This document shows positions 33,389-44,019 of a stretch of DNA of 64,000 bases, piece by piece (the stretch's first letter is position 1; each line of letters starts with the position of its first letter). The translations under genes were made by a program, and so were the position numbers. The notes under the pieces are model-generated. The model worked only from the letters and a program-made list of their open reading frames with translations. It was not told the DNA's origin and made no database searches. Origin of the DNA: Nocardioides marinisabuli (GTDB lineage Bacteria > Actinomycetota > Actinomycetes > Propionibacteriales > Nocardioidaceae); contig NZ_CP059163.1 of assembly GCF_013466785.1 (NCBI RefSeq), positions 434,001-498,000 of the forward strand, given 5' to 3'.

Positions 33389-34504
33389 TCACCGTCCCGA
33401 CGGGCCGCCCCGGCCCCGCCACGGGCGCCACGAGCGGCTCGCACCGGACGTGCCGACCAGGTCGCGGGCGACGGCCACGGGGTCCTCCCCCGCCGGCGGT
33501 GCCACGTCGGGGCCGGGCTCGCCGGGCCCCGCGAGCACCGGTTCGAGGTCGCCCGGGTCCCCGTGGACGCTGTGCCCCTGGGCGACCACCTCCTCGAGCC
33601 AGCGCCGCGCCGGTGGGCCCAGCACGTCGGCGAGGCCGGCCGGTGCCCGCGCAGGCCGCCCGGGCCGGGCGGCGAGGACGCCCTCGGCGTACCCGCGCTT
33701 GACCAGGCGGTGGCGCTGCGCCGCGTCGAGCCCCCGGCCCCGGGCCCCCAGCCGCTCCACCTCCCGGTTGACCGCCCTGAGCAGCGCCACCTGCTCGGCG
33801 CCCAGCGAGGGGTTGGCAGCGACCTCGGCGCCGGGGTCCACCAGGGCGGGGTCGATGCCGCAGGCCTGGGCGAAGCGCTGCCACAGCAGCTCTCGCGGTG
33901 CCCCCGGCGGCGGGGCCAGCACGAGGTGGCCGCGGCCCCCGGGCAGCGGGTCGGTCCAGCGCCGCAGCGCGTCGGCGAAGTCCTGGGCGTGCCAGAAGTG
34001 CGGTCGCCGGCCGCCCTCGTCGGGCCCCGCGTCGCGCCCGCTGTCGCAGCGCAGCTGGGTGCGCTCCAGCTCGGCGAAGGCGAGGCTCGAGCCGAGCTTG
34101 ACCTCCTCCTGCCAGTGCGCCACCGCCTGCCTGCCCAGGTCCCGCGCGGTGACCACCACGTGCACCTCCAGCCCGGCCAGCGGGGCCAGGGCCCGGCGCA
34201 CCTGCTCGGGGGTGGCGCCGGCCAGCACTTCGTGGCTCAGCAGCGCGGTCGAGCCGCCCTCCTGCTCGAGGAGGGTGCGCGCCCGGTCGCAGACCGCCTG
34301 CCACGTGCCGTGCACGCGCGCGGGGTCGAGACCGAACTTCGCCGCGCTGCCGCGCACCTCGACGGCTCCCTCGAACATCGCCCCGGGTCGCACGAAGGGG
34401 TAGACCACCCCGCCCGAGCGCAGCGACCCGCGCTGGCCCGCGAGCAGGGCCTGGAGGTAGGTGGTGCCCGTCTTGGGCAGACCCACGTGGAGGACGACGC
34501 GCAC
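33389..34504 (-). CDS. Sulfotransferase-like P-loop protein (paralog 4)
   Basis: 371 residues from GTG 34504 (VRVVLHVGLPKTGTTYLQAL, the PAPS P-loop). The second motif is VVVTARDLGRQAVAHWQEE and the family signature ANPSLGAEQVALLRAVNRE. The C-terminus is Arg/Gly-rich. No good ribosome site is visible. A longer frame to 34591 would overlap the divergent MgtE-like gene and is unlikely. Predicted sulfotransferase like the three other copies; the most divergent in its C-terminal half. Confidence 0.75.
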   Translation of the reverse strand: MRVVLHVGLPKTGTTYLQALLAGQRGSLRSGGVVYPFVRPGAMFEGAVEVRGSAAKFGLDPARVHGTWQAVCDRARTLLEQEGGSTALLSHEVLAGATPEQVRRALAPLAGLEVHVVVTARDLGRQAVAHWQEEVKLGSSLAFAELERTQLRCDSGRDAGPDEGGRRPHFWHAQDFADALRRWTDPLPGGRGHLVLAPPPGAPRELLWQRFAQACGIDPALVDPGAEVAANPSLGAEQVALLRAVNREVERLGARGRGLDAAQRHRLVKRGYAEGVLAARPGRPARAPAGLADVLGPPARRWLEEVVAQGHSVHGDPGDLEPVLAGPGEPGPDVAPPAGEDPVAVARDLVGTSGASRSWRPWRGRGGPSGR

Positions 34505-34545
34505 CCGCCCATCGTGCCATCGCAGCGCGGACGGGGTGCGGACGC

Positions 34546-34551
34546 TAGTTT
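34546..34551 (+). promoter_or_regulatory. -10 element for a leaderless MgtE-N/CBS transcript
   Basis: TAGTTT lies 6 nt before the GTG at 34558, placing the predicted transcription start at or next to the start codon. There is no Shine-Dalgarno sequence, so translation is probably leaderless. Confidence 0.5.
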
Positions 34552-34557
34552 GGGGCC

Positions 34558-35838
34558 GTGAGCTCCAGCCCGTCCCGCGTCTACGCCGCACGACTGGTCG
34601 GGCTGCCCATCTTCGACCCGCGCGGCGACCAGGTCGGCAAGGTGCGCGACCTCGTGGTCGCCGTGCGCTCCGAGGTCAGCCAGCCCCGCGTGCTCGGGCT
34701 CGTGGCCGAGGTCTTCGGCCGGCGCCGGATCTTCGTGCCGATGACCCGGGTGACCAACATCGACAGCGGGCAGGTCTACACCACGGGCCTGCTCAACATG
34801 CGCCGCTTCGAGCAGCGCTCGACCGAGACCCTGGTGATCGGCCAGATGCTCGACCGCACCGTGACGATCCGCGGCAACGGCGACCGCGACGCGGTCACCG
34901 GCGTCGTCTACGACGTGGCCATGGAGCAGGCGCGCAACCGCGACTGGGTGCTGAGCCGGGTCGCGGTCCAGGAGCCCGCCAAGGGCCTGCGGCGGCGCGG
35001 GCAGACCCACGTCGCCGAGTGGCGCGACGTCGAGGGGCTGACCCGCCGCGAGGAGACCCAGGGCGCCACCCACCTGGTGCACGCCCTCAACGAGATGCGC
35101 CCGGCCGACGCGGCGTCGATGATCCACGACCTCCCGCCGGAGCGGCGCACCGCCGTGGTCGGCGCCCTCGACGACGAGCGGCTCGCCGACGTGCTCGAGG
35201 AGCTGCCCGACGAGGACCAGGTCGAGATCCTCAGCCACCTGGCCGACGAGCGCGCCGCCGACGTCCTGGAGGAGATGTCGGCCGACGACGCCGCCGACCT
35301 GATCGCCGAGCTGCCGCCCGAGACCGCCGCGACGCTGCTGGCCCTGATGGAGCCCGACGAGGCCGAGGACGTGCGCCGGCTGATGTCCTACGTCGAGGAC
35401 ACCGCGGGCGCGATGATGACGCCCGAGCCGGTGATCCTGGGCCCCGACGCCACCATCGCCGACGCCCTGGCCCACGTGCGCAACCCCGACCTGACGCCCT
35501 CGCTGGCCTCGCAGGTCTACATCTGCCGCCAGCCCCTGGAGACCCCCACCGGCAAGTTCCTGGGCGTGGGGCACATCCAGCGGCTGCTGCGCGAGCCGCC
35601 CTCGACGCTGGTCGCCGGCGCGCTCGACGACAGCATGGAGACCCTGCGCGCCGAGGCGAGCATGGACGAGGTCGCGGCCCACCTGGCGACCTACAACCTG
35701 GTCGCGGCCCCCGTGGTCGACGAGGACGGCCACCTGCTCGGGGCCGTCACCGTCGACGACCTGCTCGACCACATGCTGCCCGAGGGCTGGCGCGACCGCC
35801 GCCCCCGCAAGCCGACCCCGGGGGTGCCGCGTGGCTGA
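34558..35838 (+). CDS. PRC-barrel / MgtE N-domain / CBS protein lacking the transporter domain
   Basis: 426 residues, all soluble. Residues about 8-80 resemble a PRC-barrel (ARLVGLPIFDPRGDQVGKVR). Residues about 180-280 are helical repeats of the MgtE intracellular N-domain (DLPPERRTAVVGALDDERLA; LPDEDQVEILSHLADERAAD). Residues about 285-415 are two CBS motifs (MMTPEPVILGPDATIADAL; YNLVAAPVVDEDGHLLGAVT). The five-helix Mg2+ channel part of MgtE is absent. It may sense Mg2+ or nucleotides and regulate another protein. The downstream DUF1003 membrane-protein gene overlaps by 8 nt, making that product the obvious partner. Confidence 0.85.
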   Translation: MSSSPSRVYAARLVGLPIFDPRGDQVGKVRDLVVAVRSEVSQPRVLGLVAEVFGRRRIFVPMTRVTNIDSGQVYTTGLLNMRRFEQRSTETLVIGQMLDRTVTIRGNGDRDAVTGVVYDVAMEQARNRDWVLSRVAVQEPAKGLRRRGQTHVAEWRDVEGLTRREETQGATHLVHALNEMRPADAASMIHDLPPERRTAVVGALDDERLADVLEELPDEDQVEILSHLADERAADVLEEMSADDAADLIAELPPETAATLLALMEPDEAEDVRRLMSYVEDTAGAMMTPEPVILGPDATIADALAHVRNPDLTPSLASQVYICRQPLETPTGKFLGVGHIQRLLREPPSTLVAGALDDSMETLRAEASMDEVAAHLATYNLVAAPVVDEDGHLLGAVTVDDLLDHMLPEGWRDRRPRKPTPGVPRG

Positions 35839-36358
35839 GCAGCGTCGTACCCGGCTCGACACCCCGCGCGAGGCCCGCCGCCAGCTGGTGCGGCGCCCCT
35901 CCTACGACTCCGAGACCTTCGGGGTCTTCGCCGAGCAGTTCGCCCGCTTCATGGGCACCGCGAGCTTCCTCTTCTACATGACGATGTTCGTGGCCTTCTG
36001 GCTCGCCTTCAACGTCCTGGCCCCCGGCGGCATCGCCTTCGACGACTACCCCTTCATCTTCCTCACGCTGATGCTGAGCCTGCAGGCCTCGTACGCCGCG
36101 CCGCTGATCCTGCTGGCCCAGAACCGCCAGGAGCAGCGCGACAAGGTGATCGCCGAGCAGGACCGCCAGGCCAACAGCCGCGCCCACGCCGACATGGAGT
36201 TCCTGGCCCGCGAGGTGGCCTCGCTGCGGATGTCGGTCGGCGAGGTCGCCACCCGCGACTTCGTGCGCAGCGAGCTGCGCTCGCTGCTGGCCGAGCTCGA
36301 CGAGCGCGACGGGCGCGTGGACCCCGACGACCGTCCCGAGCCGCCGCGCGGCCGCTGA
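35831..36358 (+). CDS. DUF1003 membrane protein
   Basis: 175 residues from GTG 35831, inside the end of the MgtE-like gene. Two membrane helices (ASFLFYMTMFVAFWLAFNVL; FIFLTLMLSLQASYAAPLIL) are joined by a short loop with FDDYPF. The C-terminal tail is helical and charged (LLAQNRQEQRDKVIAEQDR). This is the DUF1003 arrangement. DUF1003 and MgtE-N/CBS genes are commonly adjacent in actinobacteria, so a joint role in metal homeostasis is plausible but unproven. Confidence 0.88.
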   Translation: MAEQRRTRLDTPREARRQLVRRPSYDSETFGVFAEQFARFMGTASFLFYMTMFVAFWLAFNVLAPGGIAFDDYPFIFLTLMLSLQASYAAPLILLAQNRQEQRDKVIAEQDRQANSRAHADMEFLAREVASLRMSVGEVATRDFVRSELRSLLAELDERDGRVDPDDRPEPPRGR

Positions 36359-36439
36359 GTCCCCACCTGAGCCCTGCCTGAGACCCCGGCTGAGACCCAG
36401 CGCACCCCCGCCGACGCCCGGCCCCGGCCAGGCACCACC

Positions 36440-36445
36440 TAGACT
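36440..36445 (+). promoter_or_regulatory. -10 element for a leaderless mrp transcript
   Basis: TAGACT lies 8 nt upstream of the ATG at 36454, with no ribosome site between them. This suggests a leaderless transcript. Confidence 0.5.
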
Positions 36446-36453
36446 CGGGGATC

Positions 36454-37617
36454 ATGAGCAGTCCCTCCCTCGAGCAGGTCCAGGCAGCGCTGGCGACGGT
36501 CAACGACCCGGAGATCAAGCGGCCGATCACCGACCTCGGCATGGTCGACACCGTCGAGATCTCCGAGACCGGCGTGGTGACCCTCACCGTCCTGCTCACC
36601 GTGGCCGGCTGCCCCCTCAAGGACACCATCACCCGCGACGTGACGACCGCCGTCGGCAAGGTCCCCGGCGTCACCGACGTGGCCCTGACCCTGGGCGTGA
36701 TGACCGACGAGCAGCGCGCCGGGCTCAAGGAGACCCTCAGCGGCGGGAAGGCCCAGCGCGAGATCCCCTTCGCCCAGCCGGGCTCGCTGACCAAGGTCTT
36801 CGCGATCGCCAGCGGCAAGGGCGGGGTCGGCAAGTCGTCGGTCACCGTCAACCTGGCGCTCGCGATGGCCAAGAGCGGGCTCAAGGTCGGCATCGTCGAC
36901 GCCGACATCTACGGCCACTCCGTGCCGGCCATGCTCGGCGTGGCCGACGCCCGCCCCACCCAGGTCGAGGACCTGATCATGCCGGTGCCGACGTCGTCGG
37001 GCGTCTCGGTCATCTCGATCGGCATGCTCAAGCCGCGACGCGACCAGGTGGTCGCGTGGCGCGGCCCGATGCTCGACCGCGCCCTGGTGCAGATGCTCGC
37101 CGACGTCTACTGGGGCGACCTCGACGTGCTCCTGCTCGACCTGCCCCCGGGCACCGGCGACGTGGCCATCTCGCTGGGCCAGCACCTGCCCGGCGCCGAG
37201 GTCGTGGTCGTGACGACGCCGCAGGAGGCGGCGGCCGAGGTCGCCGAGCGCGCCGGCACGATGGCCTCGATGATGCACCAGCGCGTCGTGGGCGTCGTCG
37301 AGAACATGAGCTTCCTGCCCTGCCCGCACTGCGCCGCCGAGGGCACCGAGCACCGCCTCGAGATCTTCGGCAGCGGTGGCGGGGCGCGCGTCGCCTCGAC
37401 GCTGTCGGGCCGCTTCGGCTACGACGTGCCGGTGCTGGGCGAGATCCCGCTCGACACCTCGCTGCGCGAGGGCGGCGACGTCGGCAAGCCGATCGTCGAC
37501 GCCGACCCCACCGCGCCGGCCGCGCAGGTGCTCTCGTCGGTCGCCGAGCGGCTCGCCGGACGTGGGCGCGGGCTGGCCGGCATGCAGCTCGGGTTGACGC
37601 CGACCAGCAAGTTCTGA
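36454..37617 (+). CDS. mrp: Mrp/NBP35-type iron-sulfur carrier ATPase
   Basis: 387 residues. The N-terminal MIP18/DUF59 domain (residues about 1-90) has TVAGCPLKDTITRDV. The P-loop domain has AIASGKGGVGKSSVTVNLAL (deviant Walker A), VGIVDADIYGHSVP and LLLDLPPGTGDVAISL. The C-x-x-C pair LPCPHCAAEG bridges an Fe-S cluster at the dimer interface. It carries and transfers Fe-S clusters in the cytoplasm. Family length and motif order are normal. A likely leaderless start is noted separately. Confidence 0.93.
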   Translation: MSSPSLEQVQAALATVNDPEIKRPITDLGMVDTVEISETGVVTLTVLLTVAGCPLKDTITRDVTTAVGKVPGVTDVALTLGVMTDEQRAGLKETLSGGKAQREIPFAQPGSLTKVFAIASGKGGVGKSSVTVNLALAMAKSGLKVGIVDADIYGHSVPAMLGVADARPTQVEDLIMPVPTSSGVSVISIGMLKPRRDQVVAWRGPMLDRALVQMLADVYWGDLDVLLLDLPPGTGDVAISLGQHLPGAEVVVVTTPQEAAAEVAERAGTMASMMHQRVVGVVENMSFLPCPHCAAEGTEHRLEIFGSGGGARVASTLSGRFGYDVPVLGEIPLDTSLREGGDVGKPIVDADPTAPAAQVLSSVAERLAGRGRGLAGMQLGLTPTSKF

Positions 37618-37628
37618 GCCCGGCCCCC

Positions 37629-37634
37629 TAGGCT
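37629..37634 (+). promoter_or_regulatory. -10 element for a leaderless tatB transcript
   Basis: TAGGCT lies 7 nt before the GTG at 37642, in the 24-nt gap after mrp. Transcription would start at the start codon. Confidence 0.5.
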
Positions 37635-37641
37635 GACCACC

Positions 37642-37980
37642 GTGTTCGGTATCGGGCTGGCGGAGCTGGCGGTCATCGCGTTGGTCGCCATCGTGGTCTT
37701 CGGCCCCGACAAGGTCCCCGACCTGGCCCGCCAGGCCGGGCAGTGGCTGAAGATGGCCAAGAAGTTCGCCAACAACGCCCGTGACGAGCTGCGTGAGGAG
37801 CTCGGGCCCGAGTACGCCGACCTCGAGCTGCGCGACCTCGACCCGCGCACGATCGTGCGCAAGCACATCATCGAGGCGATGGAGGACGCCGACGACGAGG
37901 AGGAGCGCGAGCAGCGCCGCCCCGGCGCCCGCCCCCTCGACGACGGCGAGCTGCCGCCGTACGACCTCGAGGCGACCTGA
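37642..37980 (+). CDS. tatB: Sec-independent translocase protein TatB
   Basis: 112 residues starting GTG 37642. The N-terminal membrane helix MFGIGLAELAVIALVAIVVF is followed by GPDKVPDLARQAGQWL, the conserved F-G-P-[DE]-K-[LV]-P hinge and amphipathic helix of TatA/B proteins. A long acidic/charged cytoplasmic tail follows (YADLELRDLDPRTIVRKH), which favours TatB over TatA. It forms the twin-arginine substrate receptor with TatC (not in this window). The gene after mrp is a frequent actinobacterial location. Confidence 0.88.
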   Translation: MFGIGLAELAVIALVAIVVFGPDKVPDLARQAGQWLKMAKKFANNARDELREELGPEYADLELRDLDPRTIVRKHIIEAMEDADDEEEREQRRPGARPLDDGELPPYDLEAT

Positions 37981-37987
37981 GCCGAGG

Positions 37988-38527
37988 CTAGCCCTCGTCG
38001 CGGCTCTGCACCGCGGCCAGCGCCTCGAGCGCGACCAGCACGACCCGCCCGCCGGCTGCGCGCACCTCGACGAAGTCGGCGCCCACCCGCGCCGGCACCC
38101 CGTCGTGGCGTGAGTCGTCGACCAGGTGCAGCACGCACCGCTCCCCGCTGTCGGCGAGGCGGCGCAGCGTGGAACCGACCCCGAGCCGGGCGGCGGCCGG
38201 CCACGCCACCTCGGGCACCGAGCGCTCCGGGAGGTCGTGCGCGGCGCTGAGCGCGGCGGTGCACACCACCCAGTCCTGCGCGGGCCCCCGCAGCAGCACC
38301 CAGCCCTGGCCCACGCGCTCCAGCGACCCGGCGAGCGCCCCGACCCCGCGCACCTCCAGCCGCACCTGTGAGCCGGTCGCCGCCATCAGCCGGCTGGCCA
38401 GGCTCACCTCCGCGTACGCCGCCCGCGCACGGTCGGCGAGCTCGAGGCTCCGCTCGGCACCGTAGAGCGCCTCGGCCTGCTGCTCGAGGTCGTCGAGCAC
38501 GTCGAAGAGCCGCTCCTCCCAGGTCAT
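37988..38527 (-). CDS. Conserved hypothetical protein
   Basis: 179 residues starting MTWEERLFDVLDDLEQQAEA. An N-terminal charged helix is followed by a region with VRLEVRGVGALAGSLERVGQ and WVLLRGPAQDWVV, a small beta-barrel-like pattern. A C-terminal part has VPARVGADFVEVR and VVLVALEALAAVQ. The repeated G-x-V-x-R and VGADFVEV elements resemble an Sm/RRM-like barrel, but I cannot name a family. It is convergent with tatB (7 nt apart) and divergent from the LysM gene. Soluble, no signal peptide. Proteins like this occur beside the LysM/Rv3235/secA block in related actinobacteria. Confidence 0.75.
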   Translation of the reverse strand: MTWEERLFDVLDDLEQQAEALYGAERSLELADRARAAYAEVSLASRLMAATGSQVRLEVRGVGALAGSLERVGQGWVLLRGPAQDWVVCTAALSAAHDLPERSVPEVAWPAAARLGVGSTLRRLADSGERCVLHLVDDSRHDGVPARVGADFVEVRAAGGRVVLVALEALAAVQSRDEG

Positions 38528-38639
38528 GCGCCAGACCCTCTCACGCCACCGGCCTGTGGAGGAACGGTTGACGACGCCACCAAGCGAGCGTTGAATGACG
38601 CAAACAGACGCAAACGCAACGATCGGCAAGGATCTCGGG

Positions 38640-39293
38640 ATGATCGACCTCGTGCGCGCCTCGCGGCAGCGCTGCCTGCTCGTGTGGGCCGGAGCCACCG
38701 CCGCCGCAGCGCTCGCGCTCGCGGTGCTCGTGCCGGCCGCGGTCGCCCCCTCCGCGGGCGCGGCCGGGTTCGACGACCTGCTGGTGCGCGCCTGCACCGC
38801 GGCGCTGGCGCTGTGCACCGCGTGGGCGTGGCTGAGCGCCACCGTGGTGGTGCGCGAGGCCCGGGCGGGCCGCGTCGACGCTGCGGCCCGTCGGGGCGTC
38901 CCGCAGGGGCTGCGCCGCCTGGTCCTGCGGGCCTGCGGGCTGGCCCTGGCCGGCGCCACCGTGGTGTCCACGGCGCCCACCGCCACGGCCACCCCCGACC
39001 ACCTCCAGCAGGGCACCGCCGCCAACGCGAGCCTGACCGACCCGCTCGTGGGCCTGCCGCTGCCCGAGCGCGCCGTCGGCCCCGCGACCGGCCCCTCCGG
39101 GTCGGTGCGGGTGGAGCCCGGCGACACCCTCTGGGGCCTGTGCGCCGAGCGGCTCGTCCGCGACGGCCACGCCCCCACCGACGCCGCGGTCGCGGCGTGC
39201 TGGCCGCGCGTGCACGCGGCCAACCGCGACCTGCTCGGGGACGACCCCGACCTGCTGCACCCCGGCCAGGCCCTCCGCCTGCCACCGACCTGA
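38640..39293 (+). CDS. LysM-domain membrane protein
   Basis: 217 residues from ATG 38640, which has AAGGA 7 nt upstream; an ATG at 38595 would add 15 residues from a less coding-like stretch with a GACGCAAAC-type repeat. Membrane helices lie near residues 15-40 (AGATAAAALALAVLVPAAVA) and 45-70, with a third hydrophobic stretch around LALAGATVVSTAPTATA. The C-terminal 50 residues form a LysM domain (VRVEPGDTLWGLCAERL; HAANRDLLGDDPDLLHPGQ). It probably binds peptidoglycan outside the membrane. Next to the Rv3235-like and secA genes, a conserved actinobacterial order. Confidence 0.82.
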   Translation: MIDLVRASRQRCLLVWAGATAAAALALAVLVPAAVAPSAGAAGFDDLLVRACTAALALCTAWAWLSATVVVREARAGRVDAAARRGVPQGLRRLVLRACGLALAGATVVSTAPTATATPDHLQQGTAANASLTDPLVGLPLPERAVGPATGPSGSVRVEPGDTLWGLCAERLVRDGHAPTDAAVAACWPRVHAANRDLLGDDPDLLHPGQALRLPPT

Positions 39294-39316
39294 CACCGAG
39301 CGCGAAGGAGCACCCG

Positions 39317-39859
39317 ATGACCACCACCGTCCCGATCACCCGTCCCCGAGCCCCCGAGACCGTGCCGCTGGCGGCGGTCCAGGGCACCCTGGCCCTCGAC
39401 CTGCAGCCGCGCACCGCCCCGCCGCGGCCCTACGTGCCCGGGCCGGGCACCACCGGCCAGGTGCTGCCGATCGACCAGCGCGCCCGGCGTGAGGGCGAGC
39501 AGTGGGCCGGCACGTTCGCCCAGGCGGTCGTCGAGGTGGTCGGCGGGGACCGGCCGGCCTCCCAGCTGGTGCGCTGGACCAGCCGCAGCGTGCACGAGGA
39601 CCTGACCCGTCGGGCGCTGCTGGTGGCGCGCGCCGGCGCCCACCTCCCCGGGGAGGCCCGGGTCCAGCCGGTGCGGCCCCAGGTGCTCAGCGTGCACACC
39701 TGCTTCCCGTGCCGCGACGTCCTCGAGACGAGCGTGCACGTGCGCTACGGCCACCGCTCACGCGCGATCGCAGCCCGGTTCGAGCGGCGGGCGAGCGGCG
39801 GCGCGGCGCGCTCGCGGACCGGAGAGCGGTGGCTGTGCACCGCCCTCCAGTTCGCGTGA
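39317..39859 (+). CDS. Rv3235-like protein
   Basis: 180 residues from ATG 39317 with GAAGGAG upstream. A Pro/Thr-rich N-terminal third precedes a compact domain with AGTFAQAVVEVVGGDRPASQ and LVRWTSRSVHEDLTRRALL. It ends HVRYGHRSRAIAARFERR and WLCTALQFA, the typical ending of the actinobacterial Rv3235 family (unknown function). A C-x-x-C (CFPCRD) is visible but not obviously conserved. It follows the LysM gene by 23 nt and converges on secA, as in Mycobacterium. Confidence 0.82.
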   Translation: MTTTVPITRPRAPETVPLAAVQGTLALDLQPRTAPPRPYVPGPGTTGQVLPIDQRARREGEQWAGTFAQAVVEVVGGDRPASQLVRWTSRSVHEDLTRRALLVARAGAHLPGEARVQPVRPQVLSVHTCFPCRDVLETSVHVRYGHRSRAIAARFERRASGGAARSRTGERWLCTALQFA

Positions 39860-39883
39860 GCCGCTGGTCGCCCGGCTGGTCGA

Positions 39884-42709
<2,826 letters not shown>

Positions 42710-42768
42710 GGCGTAGCTGCTCCTTGCTGTGGACGACCGACGACGGCTCACGCCTCGGCGCCTTCACT

Positions 42769-44013
42769 CTACCCAGCGCCGTGGAGAGCCCCTAACTCCG
42801 GCACCAGGTCGCCGCGCTGCTCGAACCGGAGGCCGCCCAGCCCCAGCCAGCCGGCCATCCGGTGCAGCTCGGCGAGCAGCTCGGCGCCAGTCTCGTCCGG
42901 CGCCCCGGGCTCGGCGAACGCACCGCGCACGACCAGCTCGCCGCCCGGCACGCGCCGGTCGGCCTTGAGGTCGACCCGCGCCACCAGGCACTCTCCGAGC
43001 AGGAACGGCAGCACGTAGTAGCCGTGCACGCGCTGGGCCGCGGGGGTGTAGATCTCGATGCGGTAGCGGAACCCGAAGATCCGCTCGGTGCGCTCGCGCT
43101 CCCACACCACCGGGTCGAAGGGGCTCAGCAGGGTGCGGGCCCGCACCCGGCGCGGCAGCCGCGCGTCGCGGTGCAGGTACGCCGGCCGCGACCACCCCTC
43201 GACCCCGACCGGCTCGAGCTCACCGGACTCCACCAGGGTCGCGACGGCCTCGCGGGCGCTGGCCAGGCCGGGGGCCGGCTGGGCCCGCATCCGGTAGTAG
43301 TCGGCCAGGCAGCGCTCGGTGGCCACCCCGTGCGAGCGGGCCGCGCGCCGGACCAGCTCGACGGCGGCCTCGGCCACGTCGGGCACCGGCGCCGCCAGCA
43401 CCTCGGCCGGCAGCACCCGCTCGGGGAGGTCGTAGCGGATCTCGAACTGGGGGTTGCGCGAGGCGATGGCGACGTCGCCGACGGTGAACAGGTAGTCGAG
43501 GACCCGCCGGGTCGAGGACCAGTTCCAGCCCCAGTGCTCCTTCGAGGACGACGCCCCCTCCCCCAGGTACGTCGCCACCTCGCGGGCCGTCGCGGCCCCC
43601 AGGTCCTCGACGGCGGCGAGCACCCGGGCCTCGAGGGCCGGGTCGGCCTCCAGCACCCGCCACTTGCCGCGCCGGGCCCGGTGGTCGGCCATCCGGTGCT
43701 GCATCACCGGCCACAGGTCGACGGGCATGAAGGCCTGCACGTGCGCCCAGTACTCCACCATCCGGCGCGGCGCTCGCTCCGCGGCACGGTGCAGCAGGTC
43801 GGTGTCGTAGGGTCCCATCCGGGAGTAGAGCGGCACGTAGTGCGCGCGCTGGAGCACGTTGACCGAGTCCACCTGCAGCACCCCGGTGCGCGAGAGCGCA
43901 CGCTCGAGGGTGCGCATCGTGGGGCTGGCGTGCGGGGGGTCGCAGAAGCCCTGGGCCGCAAGAGCGGTGCGGCGGGCCTGGGACCGGCTCAGCGTCTGGG
44001 TGGACGGGGGCAC
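42769..44013 (-). CDS. Winged-helix crosslink DNA glycosylase (YcaQ/AlkX-like)
   Basis: 414 residues of the HTH_42 family. The diagnostic LQVDSVNVLQRAHYVPLYSR carries the Q-V-D motif of YcaQ (AlkX)-type enzymes, where the Asp/Gln activate water, rather than the Q-x-Q of AlkZ. It continues with YWAHVQAFMPVDLWPVMQHR and ARTLLSPFDPVVWERERTER with FGFRYRIEIY. E. coli YcaQ unhooks interstrand crosslinks and N7-alkylguanines. The narrow placement between secA and a response regulator gives no functional hint. Length is normal. Confidence 0.87.
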   Translation of the reverse strand: MPPSTQTLSRSQARRTALAAQGFCDPPHASPTMRTLERALSRTGVLQVDSVNVLQRAHYVPLYSRMGPYDTDLLHRAAERAPRRMVEYWAHVQAFMPVDLWPVMQHRMADHRARRGKWRVLEADPALEARVLAAVEDLGAATAREVATYLGEGASSSKEHWGWNWSSTRRVLDYLFTVGDVAIASRNPQFEIRYDLPERVLPAEVLAAPVPDVAEAAVELVRRAARSHGVATERCLADYYRMRAQPAPGLASAREAVATLVESGELEPVGVEGWSRPAYLHRDARLPRRVRARTLLSPFDPVVWERERTERIFGFRYRIEIYTPAAQRVHGYYVLPFLLGECLVARVDLKADRRVPGGELVVRGAFAEPGAPDETGAELLAELHRMAGWLGLGGLRFEQRGDLVPELGALHGAG

Positions 44014-44019
44014 GGCGGC

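Noticed and set aside
20801..34504. The sulfotransferase/EEP island as a phage-defence system because of nuclease-like and PLD-like proteins
   Set aside because: The EEP and PLD-like proteins carry export signals or membrane anchors, pointing to extracellular action rather than intracellular defence.
37981..38000. CGAGG/CCTCG hairpin between tatB and the convergent gene as a terminator
   Set aside because: Arms of only five bases, overlapping a stop codon, no U-tract.
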